Shown: one piece after another, positions 23,618-36,016 of the stretch
Layout of the letters: each line of letters opens with the position of its first letter
How positions within the stretch are numbered: position 1 is the stretch's first letter
NCBI RefSeq assembly: GCF_000150275.1
Contig: NW_002060968.1
Location: 529,788-593,787, forward strand
DNA length: 64,000 nucleotides
Reading direction: 5' to 3'
Source: Trichoplax adhaerens
Taxonomy: Eukaryota; Placozoa; Uniplacotomia; Trichoplacea; Trichoplacidae
Made by a program: the position numbers and the translations under genes
The notes under the pieces: model-generated
Told to the model about the DNA's origin: nothing
What the model saw: the letters and a program-made list of their open reading frames with translations, nothing else
Database searches by the model: none

Positions 23618-26600
23618 ATGAAGAGAAGACAAGATCATCAAACATCAGAAGTAGCAAAGAAACCGTCTGGTCATGCTGATGAACATTCCGAATATGAAGT
23701 ACGTTATTCTTATATAAATACTGTAACTTTAATTGATTACTTTCATGGATAGATTAAATATGAAATCATAATGATCATCATTTCATTTTAAATTATTGAG
23801 ATACATAATAGCCATAATTCCTTACTATAATTTATCTACACAGGAGCAAATGATGATGGTTTGGAAAACTAGAAATATACTTAGAGAAGAATGCGATAAT
23901 GAAACTTTATGGCTAATGAAATGCCAAATTGGTGAAACTCCCAGTGACGAACGAACTGTGAGGCCTTAACAAATCGTTGCAGCTTGAATTGGGCAATATT
24001 TTGCTTAATAATTCAATCATTGATGCTAACTCCTAACGGCTGTTAATACTTTAATACTCATCGTTTATCAGAATCTAAACGACTGTGCTGAGCGAATGGT
24101 ATTCGGGGCTTTCGAATCTTGTCCTAATTGTAACAAATCTTCCAAATATTTCGAGTAATTATATATTAGTAAACTTACTACTAATGACTGTAAGGTCAAG
24201 TAATGGAAATAATTGTCGTTTATAATTTAACTAGCCAAATTTATAGTAGCTTAGAAGATACTGAATCAAATGCGCTCAGTACTTTACCTCTAGGTGTACG
24301 TCTAGTTTAAAATTTTTTAATTTTCTAAGCAAAGATTAAAATTTACTCCTAGAGAAACATCGAATGGCTTTGTTTGCACAGGCGGAATCGCCAACGTTCC
24401 ATGCGAATATGTTACAGAAAAACGCGAGAGATGCGCTTGCAAAATTTCTGAAGAACTAAAGGCCAAGTCTCCGTTCCTGTAAGGATCATAATATTGTGTT
24501 GTATTTTACTTACAGTATTTATACATGGATCTTTCATCCTGTTAATAACTACTATACATCGAGATGCTGATATTACTGATTCAATTTTTACTCGTTTCAT
24601 AAAAGAGATGTTACTAGTTGGATCATGTTGAAAAATATCTTAAAATTTATTTTCACTATTCTTTGATACCGTATTGCATGCCTGTTTATGAAAATTTTAT
24701 CAAGTACAGAATACAATTTTCTTAGTAATAGTTATTCCTATGTACCTCGCGATCGGATCCGATTAAAGAAAGACGAATCATACCCTATTCCTGAAAAATC
24801 AAAGTATCGATATATTTTTAGGTACAAGTAATAATAACTGCTGGGCATATATATCTAAAATACATAAAAATATTGGTATAGGGTATTATTGTAAACTGTA
24901 GCTGTTTATAGATCATGCGCCAAGTAAATTAATACGCTATTAATTTTTCATGTATTGGTAATTTAATAAGAAAATGCTGGCTTAGAAGTAGAAAAATATA
25001 TAGTTAGATGAGTATCTAATTTTTCATATAATTCTATGTAGGCGTAACATCGTAAAGCAGAAGCCCCTAGGCAATATTCGTGTCGCTACTATTGGCAAAC
25101 TAGGAGAGAATATGGTAAGTTACATTTCTAAAAGAAAACTTCCATAAGTGTTTACCAATTATGTAATCAGTAACATTCCATTTTACACGCTGTTCTTTGC
25201 ACTCAATAATAGAAAATTATTATTACTGTACTAACTGTTTTATTTAAAGTCCAATATCAGAAAAAAAATTGAAAATTTAGGAGGAATCTTTCACGAGCAG
25301 ATCTCAAAATATGTAGATTTGTGTATTGGTCGACTAGGTTTGCTATTAGACTGCCTATAGAACAATACTTATCCTACAATACAATGTTTTCTTATAAATT
25401 TTGTACTAGTTTTACGTGAAATAACCTTTCCCTTTAGGTAAACTAAACAAGAAATTAAAAGAAGAGATCGATAATCTAGGATTGCCAACGGTTTCGGAAG
25501 AATGCTTGTCAGCTATTGCAAGTGACAACTTTGATGAGACTATCACAAAATATGGCATTAGTAATTGCACCACAGAGAAGGTATGTTCTCTTTTATTATC
25601 GATGATATTAGTGTAAAAGCAACAGTTTTGTAAATTAGATTTCATGAAACGTCTGAAAATGTATTATATGTATGTGAATCTTAATTTATAATAAACTTTT
25701 ATCAAACGTAGGTCGCCAAGATTAAGAATAAGCGAAAAGGTAAGTATATAAAATATATATATCTTGCCCAATAGAATGAGAAGTAATATGCAAATAACGT
25801 AATAGCCCTTACTTGACTATATTATTACAGGCTTTTATTCAACGAATATTATTTCGCTATCAGGCCTAGTCACTACTGACTTACACAGCGGTAATAGCTG
25901 AATCTAAAATTTATTTCATGTGATGCTATTTTAATATTAAATACTCACGAACATCATATTTTGCTATGTGCAAAAATTTATGATAGTGCTCGTATGATAA
26001 ATATTGATATTACATTAACTATAAATAAGTATAGCTGATAACGTTACTAAATGAACTTTTTTAGGATTTGAAAATGATTATAACGTTATCAAAGATTCAA
26101 ATTGTAACGTTTATAGTGCTGTAATTGAAACTGCTCCTGGCAAGTGGCTTAAATTACAGGCCCTTCAGCATAATGAATTACACAAGTTAGTTCTAAAACA
26201 GACTTTATCTTAGCGATCCTCGTTTCTATTTGTGGCATTATGATAATGCAATAACATTCTATTTACTTGAAATACAGATTTCATCGAACAGGTCTGACTT
26301 AAACGATTTTGTTAATTTTTATAGCTATTGCTTATTTACGATTGAGAGCGCTATTGATTATTCACATGCAATCAAAAGCAACATTAAAGTAATTATTGAA
26401 TACTTAATAATACTTGATGATTAGTATCAGTATTCTTTTACGTTAAATGTGCTTTCCAAATATCGGAATTTACTTGTAATAATAATGTAAAGAGATATAA
26501 GTTATAAGCCTGTTTTACTTATTTATAGTATACGTGTTCGAAAGCTGAAGCCATGATGGCCTTTGATGAGCTTTATTACGAAAACACAGGTATGAAAGTA

Positions 26601-29600
26601 CTTACGCTGCATTAGCATTATCTTGTACACAGAGTGATAAAATTCGCTAAATTTTGGATCTATTCTCATAGGAGTTACATGTTTCAAAGATACTCAGATC
26701 AAGCGAAAAATTCAAAAGGGTTACCCTGTTGGCACCTCATATATTAGCGATAATGTACGGATAAATAATATTTCATTTGCTTTATTAATTTATCTATTTA
26801 ATATAATTACATATTTCTATCATTAATTGGCTACGACTAGGATAACGAAGCCATTCAATTGGATAACTTAATTTCCAGTTCTTCTAGTGCCAAAATCTCG
26901 CCTAACATCGAAAAGCTGTTGAAGATGATCTTTAACGTCAAGCTGCTATCAGCCTATCTGTTAGACTACCAAGTATAGTATAAAATATTTATTAAAGTAT
27001 AGTGCTAATTACAAAGATTTACAATAAGATTACGGATTCTAAATTGTTTGTTTTAATGTAATGTCATTAGGTTGATGTAGAAAAAATAAAACTGAAAGCT
27101 TTAACGACTGACAGAGTAGAAAAAGCAGTGCAATTACTTCATCAAATAGATTCGGTTAGTCTATCGTGGGTAAACACAATTCTGTTGCTGCTTGCATTTT
27201 TATTGCAAACTAATTCTGATGTAGCGAAAATTGAAGCTAGGAGTCTACTTTCTAACATACTCTTACTAGTATTTTCAGTATATAGTTTATCTAAAAGAAA
27301 TGATACTCCTACGATGATAAGATCATAGTAGCTGTAGACTTGTTTCATATAACTTAAAGATGCTGCTTATTAAACATTATTAATATCCAGTATATTACAC
27401 GCGGATAGGTTTCATCAAAGACATCGAGTAAACAATTAGAAAGAATAAATACCATAAAAAAGCTTAAAGAGAAATTTTTCAATTTAATTTACAAAGACTT
27501 ACATAAAATAGATGGATGCCGTTATTGCGATGATGAGTATAATCTGAGGGTAATTTCCTTTGTTTTAATATCTTATGCACAGGATTATTACTAACTGTTC
27601 ATACTAATTTTAAATATATATAATAGAAGACGGTAATAAATAAATATTCAGCAAAGTTATAAATCGGTATTATAAAGCGTAATATCTTATTTTGTTTCAG
27701 GAAATATGGTCTAACATGGATGATGTTATGGATATTGCTGTATGCTATGATTTAATAGAAAACGCTAAAAGAGTTGGCAAAGATCTTTTGTATAAATTAT
27801 ATCAAAGCATGAAGATAGAACTAGAAGTATGTCAAAGTTACATACCCTCTTGATGAATTGTTAAGAGCACTAGGATATACTAATGTTACAAGATTAATTA
27901 TCGTAACTACTATATTATACATGTATCATACCCTTAATTATTTTATCATTGATACTGTTTAGCCGTTATTGCATAACAGTGATGAATTCAATATGATCTT
28001 CGAGTATGGAAGTAAAGTCTGTCAAAGGAAACACGACCAATTTTACAATTTAAGCATTGAAGAGGTCGTAAGATTAATTAATGTTGAGAGGAACTACTGA
28101 ATTATTTCAATTTACTGATTTATCCATACTCGAAATTATGCGTTATTTTATTAATCTACTAGGCGGTTAATTTCGCTAGGTATATAAGGTTCAAAATCAC
28201 AAAAGTCATAAAAAATACGAAAAATATTGTACTATGGATAACCGTATGTTATTATGGCTTGGCAATCGTGTAATTAATTACAGTCGAATACTTACTAAGG
28301 GTTTACAACCAATGGCGAAGAGAGATTTAAGCTATGTAGGTACAACGGTTAAACCATTTGTATATAAGTTTGTACTTTGCCTTCTCTCGATACCGTTATT
28401 AAATTAAATAGGGTTATTACTCAGGATATAATGTAATGTAAAATTAAATTTGTAATTAAGTAGCTTATTTTATATCATATTCTCTACCATAATCATATAT
28501 TGTTGTGATTTAGCTCATGTGAGTAGATCGAGGGAAACAGTAGACTAGTTTATAGTAATCCTTTATAAGATACTAGCATGACACTTCATGATACGGAAGG
28601 CATAAATTGTCATAACAATAATTCAGCTCTATAGTTACGCTAAATCTTTAAGCATTAAGTTCTCGACTATGAACTTACTTATTATAATATAAGTTAGTTC
28701 ACTTTGATATTAACTTGCTATGTAAAATCCTTGACGCCAAATAGTCTACGCCATAACAGCTGCTTTTTATTAGTTTTATATTCAGTAATGCTACATAATA
28801 TAGCAGTATATTGCATGAAGAGTACGCTTAACTTAAGTTACGTAAGCATATTAGTCTATCGAGTAACCTATTTCTCTCAAAAGTTTTACAAACTTAATTA
28901 TTTTGATTTAAAATTTTGATATAAAATATTAAATAGTACGAACTTATTAGATTTTTAATACACATATAACTCTATAGAATGTAGGTTTTCCGCACGGGAA
29001 AGGAATTTATTTTTCAGGTAAATATATTCATGTATCACAAGTATGTTAGTAACTGGACTTTGTAAGGAAACCGACGTTGTATAATATTAATTATTTATTT
29101 ATATATTTTTGATTTATACGTCAAGATATGTTTTGGCAGGTAATACAAAAGCAGATTATTTAACTTGAAATTATTCTATCTCCATCTAACTAAGTCATAG
29201 ATTATCATGATATATTAGTAGTATACTAAAACACGCACGAATGGTTTTATCTCTAGGCTGCTTTAGACTGTGGTTTAAGTATTACAAATTCGACAGGACT
29301 ATTAATGCTATGTGAAGTAGCACTTGGGAGGATGTACGCTCTATAAAGAACTGTTTTGTATAAATTATTGAGATCAATGCTGTATTAGATACTGTAGTTT
29401 TTTTGGCTCACTCTCTAGCTTTTTACATTATTATAGAATGCACTGCAAACATTTTGTTAAAATGATGTATTTTAGATTACATTGTTTTTGATTGATTTCA
29501 CTATAGCACCAATGAACAATCAGATCTATCGAAAGCGCGTCGTACGGCTGATAGTTTTAAATGTAAATATCGACATTAATACACCAAACAGATTTATGGT

Positions 29601-29956
29601 TCGAATTACAGGTATGATTGCTAAAGTTTAAATTTAATTTTTATGTTTATACGATGTAGTCAAAGGAGAAGTCGGACCCGATCCTGATGGAGATATTACA
29701 ATAGAGAATGGTGTTGTCGTACCGTTAGGAGATATTGTTGGAGACTTCGACTGGCCAGATGGGAATAAGTATCTTGCATATCTCTTTATGATTTCTATAT
29801 GTCGTGAATTGATTATTACATAGTTAGTGTATCAAGTATTATGTTATTTTCCTTAACCGAACTACTAAAAGATACGTCATATACAATCCAGATCAAGTTA
29901 AAATCAGATATTTGGTACTAGTCAAATCTGAATTTGTCGATGCTTCTCAAGATTGA
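23618..29956 (+). CDS. PARP1-like protein, catalytic residues lost (copy B), 24 exons
   Basis: Exons: 23618-23698, 23844-23957, 24072-24154, 24353-24478, 25042-25114, 25250-25337, 25438-25580, 25712-25739, 25831-25890, 26065-26185, 26325-26388, 26529-26589, 26672-26754, 26841-26972, 27071-27154, 27463-27549, 27701-27826, 27963-28067, 28180-28339, 28985-29017, 29267-29333, 29507-29562, 29660-29768, 29872-29956. All introns are GT-AG; summed length 2169 nt, 722 aa plus TGA. Domain order matches human PARP1 from its nuclear localisation region onward: basic N-terminus, PADR1/zinc finger 3, BRCT, WGR, helical domain, ART; zinc fingers 1 and 2 are absent. PARP1 senses DNA breaks in the nucleus and builds poly(ADP-ribose) from NAD+. 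Here the triad His is Leu580 (LWLGNR), the Tyr is kept (GKGIYF) and the Glu is Lys695 (GNKYVIY), so activity is not expected. Exons 20/21 are the least certain junction. A young pseudogene is possible, but frame and phase hold throughout. Confidence 0.82.
23844..24478 (+). other. PADR1 / zinc finger 3 domain (copy B exons 2-4)
   Basis: Residues about 28-135. Exon 2 has the helical W-x7-L-R-E-E-C start of PADR1. Exon 3 has M-V-F-G-A and C82-P-N-C85; exon 4 has V-C101-T-G and P-C110. These four Cys correspond to the zinc ligands of PARP1 finger 3, which couples DNA binding to activation, so structural zinc binding should be retained. The exon 3/4 junction is fixed by phase: donor GTAATT after TTCGA, acceptor CTCCTAG. 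Confidence 0.8.
25042..25580 (+). other. BRCT domain (copy B exons 5-7)
   Basis: Residues about 143-235. Signature pieces: K-P-L-G-N-I-R-V-A-T-I-G-K-L, then I-E-N-L-G-G, V-D-L-C, and L-P-T-V-S-E-E-C-L at the position of the PARP1 V-V-S-E-D-F-L strand. BRCT modules mediate protein contacts and automodification in PARP1. Both copies keep it open; C differs by a few substitutions. Confidence 0.8.
25831..26754 (+). other. WGR-like domain without the WGR tripeptide (copy B exons 9-13)
   Basis: Residues about 257-375. Alignable landmarks are H-S-G (PARP1 D-S-G), V-Y-S-A-V-I-E, K-L-Q-A-L, N-Y-C-L-F (R-Y-W-I-F), S-K-A-E-A (S-K-E-D-A), L-Y-Y-E-N-T-G (L-Y-E-E-K-T-G) and G-Y-P. At the W-G-R position both copies read E-S-A (26344-26352 in B). 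In PARP1 the WGR Trp stacks on the DNA end and links DNA binding to the catalytic domain. Confidence 0.75.
26841..27826 (+). other. PARP regulatory helical domain (copy B exons 14-17)
   Basis: Residues about 390-518. Exon 14 has I-E-K-L-L-K-M-I-F-N-V (PARP1 V-Q-x-L-I-K-M-I-F-D-V); exon 15 is the K-M-P-L-G-K-L-S counterpart with K-A-L-T; exon 16 has F-F-N-L-I (F-Y-T-L-I); exon 17 has M-D-I-A-V-C-Y-D-L-I (L-D-I-E-V-A-Y-S-L-L). In PARP1 this domain blocks NAD+ access until DNA binding unfolds it. Confidence 0.8.
27963..29956 (+). other. ART (PARP catalytic-fold) domain, degenerate (copy B exons 18-24)
   Basis: Residues about 530-722. Landmarks: exon 19 L-L-W-L-G-N-R (His to Leu, codon 28258-28260), exon 20 G-K-G-I-Y-F, exon 21 G-L-L-M-L-C-E-V-A-L-G, exon 23 V-K/F-K-G ... 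P-D-P ... V-V-V-P-L-G, exons 23/24 N-K-Y-V-I-Y-N (Glu to Lys). Length to the stop matches PARP1. The segment carrying the nicotinamide-stacking Tyr and preceding M-V-S-K-S loop is either skipped or sits in a frame-ending mini-exon at 29140-29168. Confidence 0.78.
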
Positions 29957-32859
29957 CCTTCGTTATCTTCATAAAGTAAGCACTTACATAATGTTTAATC
30001 TACTATGAGCATAATCAAGCAATTTTGGGGAATGGTATATATCTATTAAACCAAAATAAGGATCATGCATACCTTCATTAAGGTTACCGATGAAACTACA
30101 GTATATTAAAATTGACATTTAGCCCTACCTTCTTTTAAAGTTTACATTCCTGCGAATGTAAGCAAATTCTTCTAGAGTGTTTAATTGCTTAGCCTGGACT
30201 TCAATAATTTAACACGCGTTGTAGCATTTTGTAGGTTCGCCGATTAGTATTACAGCCGAATAGCACCCATGTCTGTTAAAATTTTTGACGATCGATCTAA
30301 GAATTTATTTGTAATAGTTTAAATCGTCTAACGACCCATTTCGACTGATGTATTCTACATTTACTCTTACTGTAATAAGGTAACGTATACTTTTTAGGAT
30401 ATGATTCCCTATCTTTGATACATTGTTATCACAGGCGATTTCCTTATTGCTCATTGATAACGTCATTTGCAGTTTTCATTTAGCATCTTACGATAAGGTG
30501 TATAATGCTACTTGTGTATTCCTAGCAGTATATTTAGTGTCAACATTTTAATTCGTGTTGCAGCATTAGTTCATCGGTGAATAAGATTTCGATATTGTTT
30601 CATTTAGACTAAATAAATGCCTGGTATTATGAAGGTGTTGTAGTCGGTCTATTGAATTATTTAAGTCGATATTTAATCCTTATGAATCGTATTTTTTTCT
30701 TATTTGATTGTTGATCCTTAGCTGGATAAATTATGAGTACTTTACAATTCAGAAAGTAAATTGCGGAACTTTTTGTAGATATCATTGTTGTTATCTAATT
30801 ATCTGTGCTTAAAAATTAATTCAACAGCTACAGTAGTATTATAAAAGTAAATTATCAAAACAATGAAATTTGGCATAGATTCGCACAGTAGTACATTAGG
30901 TAATGCATCTACTAGGAATGATTAGAATTGATACAACACAATATGAAACAGTGTAGATTAGCCAAATCTCCTTATACCGTGGCAGTATTTTTTATTTATA
31001 GTTTTTACTTTTATGATTAACAACTAGCATCTCTTTATACCTAAAGCAGTGTTCTCGGCTGCATGGCAGTCGATACTTGCATCGTCGAAATTTCGGCGAT
31101 AGGTTAGGCCATTGTATTGCATGATGCAAAGTAAACGCTTAACAAGGGTATCAGGATTAGGTTTAGCAATCCCTTAGGTTTTCAAGCGATTGACTCTGAA
31201 TGTGAGTCGTTAAAAATAGAGAAATTTCTAAAATGACACAGGTCTATCGCTTCATATTCCCAGCTTAGCGTCCACAATTACGTTATTAAGCATACAGACT
31301 TTCTACATCCTATAAGGCTGACTTCGTATTGCTAGGATACTGTGAACACGCCTTGCTGCCTTAATTAGCTGAACTCGTTACCAAATATAGCAAAAGCAAC
31401 TGAAATTGCTTCATATAAAATATCTGCTACGACACAGTAAATGTTTAACAGTAGATATTGAGCACGAGAAATTTTCAAAGTTAAGTTCAAGAACGATTTG
31501 CTATTTAGCAGCTCATGTTGCAGATGAACTATTTCTAATATCGTCAGGCCCAATGATGGATTTGCAGAAAGAGTCCCGCAAAGCCAAAGCTTAGCCAGCC
31601 ATTTTAAAAATTGTTATATGTTAAGGAGTGCCTTGAGCCTCTAATCAAAATTGATCAGGAAAAAGAGGAAAAGTACACTTGTTTACTACGTTGAAGAAAC
31701 CGTAATAGTAATGTCAGCTATCTATAATGTCGCATATTTAGAAAAGATTGCATTACGTAATGACCTCAGCTAACTATATTAGTAAAGTAATGATCAATGA
31801 TGGGTGATCGCTAGGATAGTTCAAAACGCGTTCATGGCGCTTTCACTGATTTTGGTTTGGTGCATGCATAGTCGCGTCGTAGGAGCTTAAAATGTGATGA
31901 CAAACCCAAGTCAACAACTGGGTGGAGTTAGTCAATTTTATTGCTGTTGTACAGTAATTGCTCTAAACAGTGGTATTGGCTTGATGATCGTAATTCTACG
32001 GTAGGTTATATTACGATATAACTGATTGGTGATGAGCATGTTTTCCATTATCCACAGAAATAGCTTGCCAGCAGCCCACTAAAGTGACGAATGAAACAGC
32101 TGCTGCTTGGTAATTAATTCGGATAAAGACAACATCTCCTATGACATCATAAAATACTGTATACATTGGATTATTAGCCCAGTTGTAACTCTAATGTAAT
32201 TAAAAGGCATAATCCAGCCCGTGCAAGTACAACATATAGTATTTAGAAGTTATTATCTTGCAGCCGATCAGATTGTTATTCGTATATTAAGTAGCGAAAG
32301 AACTGCTTTACAGCATGGAGGTTGTCCGTAGAGCTAAGCTAGGCAGTTTTGAAAGTAGTCTTATCCGCAATTTTCTCCATTTCAAATTGAAGATTAATTA
32401 TTGGATAATTTATTGTGGGATTAACAAGACTACGCCGTGACAAGTAAACTGCTTATTATTATGAAAAAGTGACCCAGTATGCTTTAATTGCTCTTAATGG
32501 TGCAACCAGTCTTGTAGATAAGCAATAAAGCTGATTTATAAATTTAACCTCTGATAATGGATTGCAGTATTACCACAAATTCCTTGCCTAACTATCTGTG
32601 TTGGATTCATCATTTTATAGAAAAGTTAACTCGCTAATGCAGGCATAATGATGAAATAAAGGCATCCAAATCATTTGTTATTGCTGATAGTCGTTTTCAG
32701 TGCCATACTCTAGATATTAAAACCTGATTCTATCATCATTTAGTAGTTATCGAAAGGGCTTGTAAGATATGCACTCGCAAGTGAATCGTTTTGAGGGCAC
32801 GATGTATCATTTTGATAGCCTAGCCTCCATTATTATTGCAGCTAGTTTGTAATTGTTCA
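29957..32859. other. 3' region of unit B
   Basis: No intact gene. 29957-30600 aligns with 19348-20000 and 42444-43000. 31080-31620 is the homologue of the decayed remnant at 13840-14485 and includes the open stretch 31406-31594. 31800-32110 resembles the minus-strand relic at 20722. 31931-31960 is the empty site matching the LTR insertion at 44460-44901. 32110-32860 shows nothing I can name. Confidence 0.5.
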
Positions 32860-33085
32860 TTTATTCTCGTACTTTGCAATAAGTGTCGTCCTCTATAGTC
32901 ATTTTAAATTAAATTATAACCGTCAATATTCCAAGGTTTCCCGATCAACTCATCGAATTCGTCCCAGAATTAAAGAACACCACGGCATGTTAGGAAAATA
33001 GAACTACTTTGAAGAGATTACGCTTCCAATTTTGAAGTGCAATCAATCTAGCCTACTGGTGATTTTCATTTTCCATAAAGTTCAA
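32860..33085 (+). repeat. GPCR 3' flank remnant without a GPCR
   Basis: Direct match to 17340-17570 ('tttattctygtacyttgcaataagt', 'caaggtttccc', 'gattttcattttc'). No receptor sequence precedes it, so the GPCR of this unit was deleted or left out during duplication. Confidence 0.65.
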
Positions 33086-35650
33086 CAATTTGTAGAATCA
33101 TCGATAAAATATACGCCTACCGTCTTCGTTTCAGTTGCAGCCACAAAATTTAGTCCATTTCGCTGAATGAGATTTTAAATATGGCTTCTTTTAAAACGGC
33201 AATGAAAAAGCCGTATGTACGCTTAACTTTAACTAAATATAATAGTTACCACAGTGCAACGTGTCCAACATACTGCATACTGTATTATGTTACGAATCTC
33301 TATTTAATTTAGCAAGAGTTTATCTGCAGACCTATATGGAGTCATTTGAGCTAGCTGCAATAGTTTTGTGTTTAAAAGTTAAATGGCAATACGAAATATA
33401 GCACTGCTTAACGTCGCTCTTAGTGTCAGTTGTGCGAAGTAAATTACTTGTAGAGGATTGTTGGTATAATGAAACGGTTCAAAAGCAGTTCATTATACTG
33501 TCACTGAGTTTTCCTGGAAGAAAACTGAGGATAACTTCAAGGAAAGTTGCTTTTCCATGCATGCTACTGTATATGCCGTATCTACTTTGCCTGCATAAGT
33601 GCTGCATGTTCCAGTCGCTTAAAAAATTGGCTCCAACGCTAAAGTCATCAGCTTAGTGGAACTGCTCAATGATTGCTATCCTTTGCTACATCATAATCAC
33701 ATTACAATACAACTGATATAGCTATCAGTTTGTTTTCTAAAGCCGCCAAAATACCCTGACGGCAGCCCATCGAAGGGGTGAAAGGAATAGCTGCCATGAT
33801 GGTCTAATGACGTAGTGCTTGGGTTTTACAACCTCTGTTCGCAATCATCTAACTCAAAATCTGAGTTAATAAAATTGAGCAAACCTCTAACTTAACGCAA
33901 GATCACAGATACATCACTACTGATATTGCTTTCAGCTTGTTTTCTAAAAGCCATCATAATACCCTAGCAGTAGCCTATCGAAGCAATTAAAGTTTAGGTA
34001 GGCAGTACTTCTACATGAAGTTAGATAGTGTCTGGCTTAGTATATATGTAACGGTGACGGAGTATCTGCTAATTCCCTCGAATATGGCTTAAACTGACTT
34101 TGCCAAGACGCATAGTAAAATGTTACTTCCAGCGGCTGATCTGTTTTCCCTTCACTTTGCCAGACTACGGCCAGGATGTCTTGCGACAGAAAGCGTACAG
34201 GCTCTATATTATGGAGTCTATATTCAATAAATGATGCTGTAAGATGCACGATGCATTTTTATCCTGCATTAATTACTACTACACTATTCTATATTGCTGT
34301 TTGCAACAATCGTCATGGACTATGTTCTCGATGCCAATGACTACTCCTCCCAGTTGTTTACTTTGGCATCAATTCAAACCTTGAGCTTATGGAATGTGCT
34401 TGGGCAAGCAATGATGGATGGAATTCATTCTTTGATGCGGTATATCGCTTTTGTACTTGTCTCAGGATTGTTTTAGTTCCTGTTGAATTCGTCACAATAG
34501 CATCTATGCCAACGGGTAGTCTACGAAAGATGCCTACCATTATAATTCTTGTTGTTCCTTGGTTGTTCTTTTAGCTCACATGCCATTACTGTGAGCAAGC
34601 TCCAATCGAATCCTGATTCTTTGCATTGATTTTCTTTTAGTCAAGAAACATTACTACCTACCAAAGGATTACAGTTATCGTAATACAACCATTCACCGAC
34701 GGAAGCATCATTCAATATTCAAGCTAAAGGTAGACTTATCAAGCTCTTATTTACTTTTAAGTCTGCTATATTGGATTTCGTACGCGCCTAATAGCCTATT
34801 CTCATCGTTGAGGATGTTATTTATCATTGATGATTGATATTCGTTAGTTCCTGCACATTACTTGACTGATGAGAAACGGGAGTCAATTGGTTGCTAAATC
34901 TCTTCTACTGACAGTACTCAGCGTGTGCATGTACTAAAAATTTGATAGCATACTTTTGCTAACTGATCGTTGAACGACCGAGATACTGCATAACAGTGCT
35001 ACAAGCTCTGACAGATCAAGAAAAACTTCCTACAACAGCAGTATTTCAAAAAAATGGTCTAAAAACAGAGAAACGTTTCTGCTCCAATAACCGTACTTGT
35101 TTACACCTAAAGGATTGCGAATAAGATCACTAAACACTTACAGAATTGAGTATTAGAACGGTAGTTCTTGATTCGTTATTACTTTACTAACGGGAAATTA
35201 AAGTGAATGATTTTATCATCTTGATCAAAACAGTAAGATTCAGTCAGTGTAGCCAACTATTCAAGAAATGGAAGAGCTTTGTGCCTAGTCTATCTTTATT
35301 AACTAGCACCAAACAATATTGAAGGTCAAATATTCTGGATATACTGTTTGCTAGCAATGTACTCTTTAATACACCAAAACTAGTTTTTTCAATAGTGTTT
35401 AGAATGGCAATGGTTGTTTTGCTTTTCTAAAAAAAGAATCCATAATAAATTGGAATAGTTCAAGAATACTCTGTTGTGATTCTGAAGGTATACTCTATAC
35501 TCTATGACAGGTTTAACCTGCGTGGTTTTGTCTCTCACTATTTTTTAATATTACTGTTTGTTTCGTCGTATATCACACAGCGGTTGTGGACACAGATCAT
35601 AATATGCCAGTTACTGTGATAGCGGTTTGGTGCTATGACCGCAATATTTG

Positions 35651-35660
35651 TATATAAGTA
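35651..35660 (+). promoter_or_regulatory. TATA-like element upstream of PARP-like C
   Basis: TATATAAGTA about 365 bases before the ATG at 36017, at the same place as the TATATAAATA of unit B. Confidence 0.3.
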
Positions 35661-36016
35661 GAATGTTCTTGTCAATTAAGAGTCTTTTTTCATTTAATCG
35701 TCATCTGTCATAGCAGTAGAATAATACTAGCGAAGCCTACCGAAGTACTAGCTAGTGTAGAATTTGTTATTTGTAAGTAAGATTAAAAATAAAATAGAAG
35801 CAAAATTCCCTTGAAGCGGTTTCAATTATATTCACATTTCGTGCAGTACTAACAGTCACAGAACCTAATATTCACCTAGTTTAAGGCCCAATCCTAACAA
35901 ACTCTCTTTGCCAAACCACTTGTCATAATAACAGTTTAACCTAAGCATATATTGAACTACGCGTATCAAATTTAAATTTTTAATGGTCTCGCAATTGTGT
36001 TAGAAATCATTGAAGC

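Larger units (their letters stand above)
20300..32859 (+). repeat. Segmental tandem duplication, unit B
   Basis: A ~12 kb unit homologous to 33086-44480 (unit C) in the same orientation. Order: decayed minus-strand sequences, promoter-like TATA, 24-exon PARP1-like gene, long 3' flank. Identity is uneven: the 5' third differs at roughly one base in six, while 26640-27150 and 27460-29960 are almost identical to unit C, introns included. Confidence 0.85.

Noticed and set aside
26230-26424. 64-codon ORF in copy B as one long WGR exon
   Set aside because: Copy C has a stop in the homologous stretch; the short exon 26325-26388 has conserved splice sites and phase in both copies.
28704-28919. 71-codon ORF, repeated at 41218-41406
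   Set aside because: Lies in the long intron between exons 19 and 20 of the PARP-like genes; preserved only because the introns are nearly identical.
29507-29562. Early stop after M-Y-A-L in exon 21 as proof of a pseudogene
   Set aside because: A GTACGC donor 9 bases earlier joins exon 22 in the correct phase in both copies, so the stop is intronic.
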